From assembly GCF_000720325.1 (NCBI RefSeq), contig NZ_JOJM01000010.1, forward strand, positions 92,902 to 156,901: a stretch of DNA of 64,000 bases. Reading direction: 5' to 3'. Positions 58,497-64,000 of the stretch are shown here, piece by piece; positions within the stretch are counted from its first letter, which is position 1; every line of letters starts with the position of its first letter. The DNA is from Streptomyces sp. NRRL B-1347 (GTDB taxonomy: Bacteria; Actinomycetota; Actinomycetes; Streptomycetales; Streptomycetaceae). The notes under the pieces are model-generated. The model was not told where the DNA came from and made no database searches. It saw only the letters and a list, made by a program, of their open reading frames with translations. Position numbers and translations under genes: made by a program.

Positions 58497-61400
58497 GGAT
58501 CCCCTCCTGGACCTGCTCGCCCGCTGCACGGTGTCCATCCGGGAGCGCGGTGGCCGCAGCGCCGGCGAGGGCACCGGCTTCCTCGTCGGGCCCGGCCTGG
58601 TGCTGACCTGCGCGCACGTCGTGGCATCCGATGACCATCCACAGGTGTTCCTGGAAGGGCGCGCGCTGACGGCCACCGTGCGGGCCCGCTATCCCCAGGA
58701 GCGCGGCCCCTCCCGGCACCCGCCGCCCGACCTGGCCCTCCTGGACGTGGACGTGGCCGACCACCCCTGGGTGGAACTGGACCAGCGGCAGGCCCGCGCC
58801 GGGCGCGACCGCGACGAACTCCTGGCCCTGGGCTGGACCCGCGCCCTGGACGACGGGACTCCCGGAGCGCGACCCGCCCTGCACTCCATGGGGTACGTCT
58901 GCGAAGGCACGGTCGACGTCGACGGACACCAACTGCTCGAACTCGACGGGCGGCCGATCATCGACCGCATGAGTGGCGGACCGGTGCTCAACCTGCGCAC
59001 CGGCCGCGTGGCCGCCGTGATGAGGATGGCGCACCACGACCACTTCCTGAGCACCGGCGGCTGGGCCGTGCCCCTCACAGGACTGGACGCCGACCACCCC
59101 TCCGGCCTGCACCCGGCGACCCTGGCCGTGCGGCTTCCCACGCACCCCGCCTGGCGGGCGGCCCGCCGCAGGTCGCTGGTGCCCCGCCTTGCCGAACTGC
59201 TGCGGCCCGCCCACCGACCCGACGAGGCACTGCGGGTGCGCGGCGAGGCCACCGCCGACTCCTACAGCCGGGCCCAGCTGCTCCGACCGAGCCTGTGCCT
59301 GGTGCCCTTCGGCGGCCGCGACGCCGACCACGACCGCCTGGCGGCCTGGTGCGCGCAGCCGGAGCCGTTCTCCCTGGCCCTCGTCACCGGCCCGGGCGGC
59401 GTGGGCAAGACGCGCCTGGCGGTGGAACTGGCCCGCACGATGGACGGCCGCGGCTGGATCACCGGGATGGTCCCGAGACCCGCCCAACTGGCCGCGCCGA
59501 CGGCCTGGATCGGCCCGCTGGCCGACGCGCTGGAGACACTGGACGAGCCCGCCCTGCTCGTCGTCGACTACGGCGAGGACCACCCGGCGCTGGTGGCGCT
59601 CGTCACCGCCCTGAACGCGGCCGCCCGGCACACCCGCCGAGCCGTCCGCCTGCTCGTCCTCGCCCGGCAGGAACGCCACCTGCTCAGGGAGATGAGCGAG
59701 CAACTGGACTCCGCGCTGCGCCCGCTCACCGACCTCGACGCCGACGGGCGGCACATCCGGCTGGGCGCGCTGCCGCCCCTCGTCGACCCGCAGCAGGAGT
59801 ACGAGCGCGCGGTGCACGTCTTCGCGGACGTGCTCGGCATCCCCGCGCAGCCGGGCCGCCCCGCCCCGCCGACCGACGGGACCCCCCTGCTCCAGGTGCA
59901 CGCCGCCGCCCTCGTCCGGGTCCTCGGCACGGACGAGCCGCCCGCGGACGGCACACGCGGCAGCACCTTCCGGAACCTGCTGGCACACGAGGCGGCCTAT
60001 TGGGCGTTCACCGAGCGCACCTTGCCCGACGCGGCGGGCACCCCGCTCCCGGCGGGCCTGCGGCGGACCGCCGTCGCGCTGGCCGCGGTGACCGGAGCCC
60101 GCGACCGCGAGCAGGGCACCGCGCTGCTGCGGGCGGCACTGGACCTCGGACCCCGGCGCGCGGAGCGAACGGCCCGATGGCTGCACCAGCTGTACGAGAC
60201 CGGATCGCGCGACGGCGACGACCACTGGCCCGCGATCCAGCCCGACCCGGTCGCCGAACTCCTGGTGGCCGACCTGTGCCGTGACGATCCCGAGCCGCTG
60301 GCGGCGGCACTCGCGGTCCTGCCCAAGAAACGTCTGGGGCGCGCGCTCGGTGTGCTCGGCCGAAGCGCCGAACACGCCCCGGAGGCCCGCGACCTCTTGG
60401 TGGAACTCATCTGCCGGGACCTCCGCCGACGGCTGCCGCTGGCGGTCCACGAGGCGGCCCGCTCGGGCGCGGTCATGGGACGGGCCGTGCGCGACGCACT
60501 CGAACGCGCCGACGCGCGCGGCCAGTTGGACGTTCGTTTCTTCCGCCGTCTGGCGCGGGCGCTGCTGCACTACGACGAGCCGAGCAACCTGATCGACGCG
60601 GCCCTGTGGATGCACGCCGGGTCCATCCGGCTGTGGCGCGACGACCAGCTGACCCTGACGCCGGAACAGGTGTCGGACCATCTCCTGCACCTGGTGCGCC
60701 TGGCCTGTCTCACTGGCGAGGACGAAGTCGCCGATGCCGCGCAGGAACAGTCGCTGGCCCTGCACCTGGCGTGGTACGCCGACGAGCCGGAGGCGGCGGC
60801 CCCGCACCTGGTGGGCTGCCAGCTGTCCCAGGTCCGCCTGCACATGCTCAGGAACCGTTCCGCCGACGCCCTCACGGCGGCCCGGGCAGCCCTGGACGTG
60901 TGGCACCGGCACCCCGGCACCGCCGTACACCCCTCGGCGGTGGAGCGCCTGCACGAGTTCGCGGCCGTCCTGCCCCACCTGGGCCTTGCCGACCAGGCCG
61001 AGGAGTTCACCGAACAGGCCGCCACGGACCTGGCCGCCCTCGCGGCCACCGACCAGGTCGCCCGGGTGAACCTCGCCGTGCTCCGCGCGACCCAGGTGGA
61101 GCGATGGGCGCTTCAAGGCCGCCCCGGGGCGGCCCTCGACGTGCTCGAGGAGAGTCTGCGCGTTCTGCGGGACACCGACGTCCTCAACGACCAGGAGAAA
61201 CTCCTGCCCCTCGCCTTGGTGCTCGTGTCCCGGGCGGGCGCCCGTCTGCTGGCAGGGCCTCCGCCACTCGCACGAGAGTGCGCGCTGGAGGCCCTGGGGA
61301 CGGCCCGGCGGCTGCCGCGCACTCTTGCCGTACGCCCGCTGATTCTGTCCAGCGCCCTCAACCAGGCCGCCCTGTGCGAGCAGATGGCCGAGGGCAGCCG

Positions 61401-63672
61401 CGAGCTGGCGCTGCGCCTTTCGGAGTCGGCCGTCGCCGTGGCCTCACCGACACCGGAGAACGGGGCCGCGCGCCCGCTCGCGACGGCCGCCCTGGTGCAG
61501 GCGCTGCACAGCCGGGCCGACATCCTCAAGGACTACCAGGACCTGGACGGCGCGCTGGAGTGCGCGCTCGCGGCGGTCGAGGCGGCCGAGTCCCTCGACG
61601 GCGGCTCCGCGTCCGGCCTCGGCCTGAAGCTGGTCGGACACTACGAACTCGCCCGGATCCAGCTCGCCCGCGGCGCCCTGCGCGAGGCCGGCACCGCCGC
61701 CCTCGCGGCCCGGCGGCTGATCGACGAAGGCGGAGCGGCAGTCGCCTTGTTCGCCCCGGAGACCGACCTGTTGCTCGCGCAGGCCTACGACGGGATCGGC
61801 GAACCGGCGCGGGCGCTGCCCTACGCCGCCCGCGCGATCCAGGAACTGCGGGACCTGACCGCCGGGGAGACCCTGCACGGCGCGCGCCGCGAGCTGAGCA
61901 GGATGCTGTCCGTGGCCGCCACCATCGCCTTCCGCTGCTCCGACCACGCGTCGACGCTGCGGTACACCGAGGAGGGCCTGCCCGTACTGCGCGCGGAGCG
62001 GGCCGCGGTGCCCGAGGACCTGGAGGCGCGGGCCTGGCTGGGACGGCTCCTTGCGCAACGGGCGTTCGCGCTGTGCGGCACCGACGACGAGGCAGCGCTC
62101 GCCTGCGCGGCGGACGCCGATACGGAGCTGGCGGGCCTCGACCGCACACAGGCGTTCGCGGCGTACTGGACGTCCGTCCACCTGGTCGTGCCCTACAGCG
62201 TACGCGTCGCCAGGGACGAGCGGACAGCAGACGAGGCCCTTGCGGCCTGCCGGGCGCACTGGGAACAGACCACCGCCCTGACCGGCGAGGCCGAACTGGG
62301 TTATCTGCTGAGCAACTTGGGCCTTCAGTACGCACACGCGGGCCGACCCCTGGAGGGCCTGCGGCTGGGGCAGGCGGCGGTGGCATCGTACGACCGCCAT
62401 CCCGTACCCGACCTACCGACGCGGGGCGTGACCAAGACACTGGTGGAACTGGCGAGCTGCGCGCTCTTGCAGCAGCGGCCGGAAGCGGCCGAGGAGGCCC
62501 TGGCGCGGGCCCTGCCCACAGCCCGCGCCGCCTACGCCACCGACCACCAGTGGTGGTACCACCTGTCCCTTGCCCTCGCCCACTCCGCTCAACTCCACGA
62601 ACATCACGGCGACGTGACGGGTGCGGAGGGGCTGTACCGCGAGTACGACGACGTGGTGGCTCATCTCGCGGACGCGGAGTGGTCGGCCCAGCACGCCCTC
62701 GCGGTGCAGGGGCTGCGCCGCCACACCCTCGTGCTGGAGAGACTCGGCCGCAGGGCCGCCGCACTCGCGATCCTCGACAGGCTGATCGCCTGGGACCGTC
62801 GTTCGCTCGCGGCGGCCCCCGACCGGCGGCCCGCCCACTTCGTCGATCTCCACCGCAAGGTGTTCCTGCTGCTGGGAGACGGACGATGGCAGGAGGCCAT
62901 GGCCGCGGCAGACGACCTGGCCGACGCGGCCCGCTACGCCGAGGAGTGGGACGGACTCCTGCCCGACACGGTCGCCTACCTGCGCTTCCTGACCGACAGG
63001 GCCCGAGGCTCCGCCCGGTTGTACGTTCCCGGGCTGGCGACCGAGGCCAAAACGGCCTTCGCCCAGGCTCTGAAGGCCCTGAAGGGGGTCTCCGCACAGA
63101 CGGCCGCCACGTTCCTCCCGGAGGCGACGGCCACCCGCATGAGCCTGTCCAGCTGCCTAGGCTTCGCTGGTGACTGGGAGGCCGCCCTGCGCCACTCCGC
63201 CAAGGCCTTGCGCGAGTGGAACGACCGAACCCCGGGCAGCCACGCCGCCGCCCTGTCCCAGGGCATCGAACTACGCGTCCAGCGAGGCTGGGCGCGCTGG
63301 CACCTGAGCGATCTGAACGGCGCCGTACGGGACATCGAACGGGCGACAGCCGAACTACGCGCCCTGGACCCGCCGGACAGGCCCCGCCTGGCCCGCGCCC
63401 GGGCGGTCCGAGCACTGATCCACCTGGAGCGGCGGGAGACCCCGGCGGCACGCGAGGCCGCCGAGGAAGCCGTACACCTGTGGGAGACGGCCCGGGCCGA
63501 GGACCCGACCCTGGAGTCGATGCCGTACATCGGCTGCCTACTGATCCGCGCCGCCACGACCCCGGAACACGCGGCAACCGACCGCGCCCGCGCGGCCGAG
63601 CTGACCGCGGCGCACCACCTTGAGGAACATCCGGAGGCGGCGGAGGTGCGCTGGGCGCTGCGGGGCCGTTGA
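58477..63672 (+). CDS. trypsin-like protease + STAND NTPase + TPR protein
   Basis: This is a 1,731-residue protein with three parts. Residues 1-220 are a trypsin-like serine protease with His47 (LTCAHVV), Asp85 (PPDLALLDV) and Ser166 (DRMSGGPV). There is no signal peptide, so it is cytosolic. Residues about 260-650 are a STAND/AAA NTPase with Walker A GPGGVGKT (Lys311) and Walker B ALLVVDYGED (Asp364). Residues about 700-1,720 are TPR-type helical repeats, which usually sense a target. The architecture fits NTP-dependent conflict or suicide systems: TPR senses, STAND oligomerises, protease acts. GTG at 58477 has GAGGAAGG upstream and overlaps the Trypco1 gene. Confidence 0.88.
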   Translation: MTPRPDEDPLLDLLARCTVSIRERGGRSAGEGTGFLVGPGLVLTCAHVVASDDHPQVFLEGRALTATVRARYPQERGPSRHPPPDLALLDVDVADHPWVELDQRQARAGRDRDELLALGWTRALDDGTPGARPALHSMGYVCEGTVDVDGHQLLELDGRPIIDRMSGGPVLNLRTGRVAAVMRMAHHDHFLSTGGWAVPLTGLDADHPSGLHPATLAVRLPTHPAWRAARRRSLVPRLAELLRPAHRPDEALRVRGEATADSYSRAQLLRPSLCLVPFGGRDADHDRLAAWCAQPEPFSLALVTGPGGVGKTRLAVELARTMDGRGWITGMVPRPAQLAAPTAWIGPLADALETLDEPALLVVDYGEDHPALVALVTALNAAARHTRRAVRLLVLARQERHLLREMSEQLDSALRPLTDLDADGRHIRLGALPPLVDPQQEYERAVHVFADVLGIPAQPGRPAPPTDGTPLLQVHAAALVRVLGTDEPPADGTRGSTFRNLLAHEAAYWAFTERTLPDAAGTPLPAGLRRTAVALAAVTGARDREQGTALLRAALDLGPRRAERTARWLHQLYETGSRDGDDHWPAIQPDPVAELLVADLCRDDPEPLAAALAVLPKKRLGRALGVLGRSAEHAPEARDLLVELICRDLRRRLPLAVHEAARSGAVMGRAVRDALERADARGQLDVRFFRRLARALLHYDEPSNLIDAALWMHAGSIRLWRDDQLTLTPEQVSDHLLHLVRLACLTGEDEVADAAQEQSLALHLAWYADEPEAAAPHLVGCQLSQVRLHMLRNRSADALTAARAALDVWHRHPGTAVHPSAVERLHEFAAVLPHLGLADQAEEFTEQAATDLAALAATDQVARVNLAVLRATQVERWALQGRPGAALDVLEESLRVLRDTDVLNDQEKLLPLALVLVSRAGARLLAGPPPLARECALEALGTARRLPRTLAVRPLILSSALNQAALCEQMAEGSRELALRLSESAVAVASPTPENGAARPLATAALVQALHSRADILKDYQDLDGALECALAAVEAAESLDGGSASGLGLKLVGHYELARIQLARGALREAGTAALAARRLIDEGGAAVALFAPETDLLLAQAYDGIGEPARALPYAARAIQELRDLTAGETLHGARRELSRMLSVAATIAFRCSDHASTLRYTEEGLPVLRAERAAVPEDLEARAWLGRLLAQRAFALCGTDDEAALACAADADTELAGLDRTQAFAAYWTSVHLVVPYSVRVARDERTADEALAACRAHWEQTTALTGEAELGYLLSNLGLQYAHAGRPLEGLRLGQAAVASYDRHPVPDLPTRGVTKTLVELASCALLQQRPEAAEEALARALPTARAAYATDHQWWYHLSLALAHSAQLHEHHGDVTGAEGLYREYDDVVAHLADAEWSAQHALAVQGLRRHTLVLERLGRRAAALAILDRLIAWDRRSLAAAPDRRPAHFVDLHRKVFLLLGDGRWQEAMAAADDLADAARYAEEWDGLLPDTVAYLRFLTDRARGSARLYVPGLATEAKTAFAQALKALKGVSAQTAATFLPEATATRMSLSSCLGFAGDWEAALRHSAKALREWNDRTPGSHAAALSQGIELRVQRGWARWHLSDLNGAVRDIERATAELRALDPPDRPRLARARAVRALIHLERRETPAAREAAEEAVHLWETARAEDPTLESMPYIGCLLIRAATTPEHAATDRARAAELTAAHHLEEHPEAAEVRWALRGR

Positions 63673-63903
63673 CGGCCTTGAACTGCTGACCCCGTCGCTC
63701 TTGGCAGGCACCTGGCTTTCCCTCTTCCGCGCTGCGGGCTGGTGGTGGGGGTGACCGTCGGCTGCGGGCTGCGGGCTGCGGGCGCTGTGGTTGTTGTGTG
63801 GGTTGCGGGTTCCTGGCAGTGGGTGGGCGGTCGCCGTGGTTGTCGTGTGTCTGCCTGGCTGTGTGTGGGTCTCTGGCTGTGGGTGTGTTGGTGGGTCTGT
63901 GGG
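63673..63903. other. G/T-rich, C-poor strand-asymmetric stretch
   Basis: From about 63690 to the window end the plus strand is almost free of C and A and repeats short words such as GGGCTGC, TGTGTGGG and GGTTGTG. On the opposite strand the same bases read as Ala/Thr/Pro/His-rich codons, but the minus-strand gene ends at 63904, so the first 231 bp are non-coding by my reading. It could be the 3' region of that gene or expanded low-complexity DNA. I see no clean hairpin. Confidence 0.4.
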
Positions 63904-64000
63904 TTAGGGGTGGGGTGTGGTGGTGATGGTGCTGGTGAAGGCGGTTTGGTTGTTCTGGGTTGCGGTGATGTGGGTGGTGGTGGCGCTGGTGGTGTGGGTG
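63904..64000 (-). CDS. 3' end of a minus-strand gene, Thr-rich (partial)
   Basis: The minus-strand frame entering from the right edge reads THTTSATTTHITATQNNQ then TAFTSTITTTPHP and stops at a TAA (63904-63906). The alternating Thr and hydrophobic residues look like the last beta-strands of an exported Thr-rich protein. Only 31 residues are visible, so the call is tentative; the strong C-rich bias of this strand alone could produce it. Confidence 0.3.
   Translation of the reverse strand, partial: THTTSATTTHITATQNNQTAFTSTITTTPHP

Noticed and set aside
58381..61116. 911-codon minus-strand open frame across the STAND protein
   Set aside because: Antisense to the trypsin and NTPase domains, which have intact motifs on the plus strand.
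1..64000. tRNA, rRNA, riboswitch, insertion sequence or prophage
   Set aside because: I looked for tRNA-like cloverleaf segments, transposase motifs, integrase and phage structural genes and found none.

Overview
The window is very GC-rich actinomycete DNA and reads as Streptomyces. The genes show strong third-position GC, GTG and TTG starts, stop-start overlaps of the ATGA type, and typical Streptomyces families: a LAL-type LuxR regulator, an anti-sigma-type ATPase, a PadR gene paired with a membrane protein, a DUF4184 protein, and a secreted endoglycosidase that I recognise as an Endo H orthologue. I see no rRNA, tRNA, prophage, insertion sequence or CRISPR array.

Left part (1-31900): mixed accessory and housekeeping genes. 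It opens with the 3' end of an MFS exporter, then an O-methyltransferase and a PobA-like aromatic hydroxylase. These are followed by small enzymes and membrane proteins, an oxidoreductase-TetR pair and a TetR-hydrolase divergent pair, both with clear palindromic operators. Next come ketopantoate reductase, secreted proteins, an amidase, a two-component system beside a MacB-like ABC exporter, Endo H, and an oligopeptide-type ABC importer. In that importer one permease and both ATPases are fused in a single polypeptide.

Middle part (about 31911-57916): this looks like a biosynthetic locus. An acyl-CoA/AMP ligase with its OmpR-like regulator, an ATP-binding regulator, a LAL regulator and an MFS exporter flank two divergent operons. 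The minus-strand operon holds a complete dissociated (type II) chain-building set: two ketoreductases, a fused double ketosynthase, a dehydratase, an acyl carrier protein, a malonyltransferase, a holo-ACP synthase, a degenerate AcpS-like protein and a GcvT-fold protein. The plus-strand operon holds a hotdog thioesterase, a BBE-like flavin oxidase, a Baeyer-Villiger-type monooxygenase, an HSL-type esterase, an aldehyde dehydrogenase, aspartate 1-decarboxylase (PanD) and a glutamine-dependent asparagine-synthetase-like amidotransferase. My inference is that the locus makes a reduced or polyene acyl chain that is oxidised and then amidated or joined to a beta-alanine unit. I do not recognise the combination as a characterised cluster. 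Several genes in this locus carry short tandem duplications at their 3' ends.

Right part (58098-63672): a two-gene module of a small Trypco1-like protein and a 1,731-residue trypsin-STAND NTPase-TPR protein. This fits the NTP-dependent biological-conflict architecture known from multicellular bacteria. The window ends in a strand-asymmetric G/T-rich stretch and the 3' end of a minus-strand gene.
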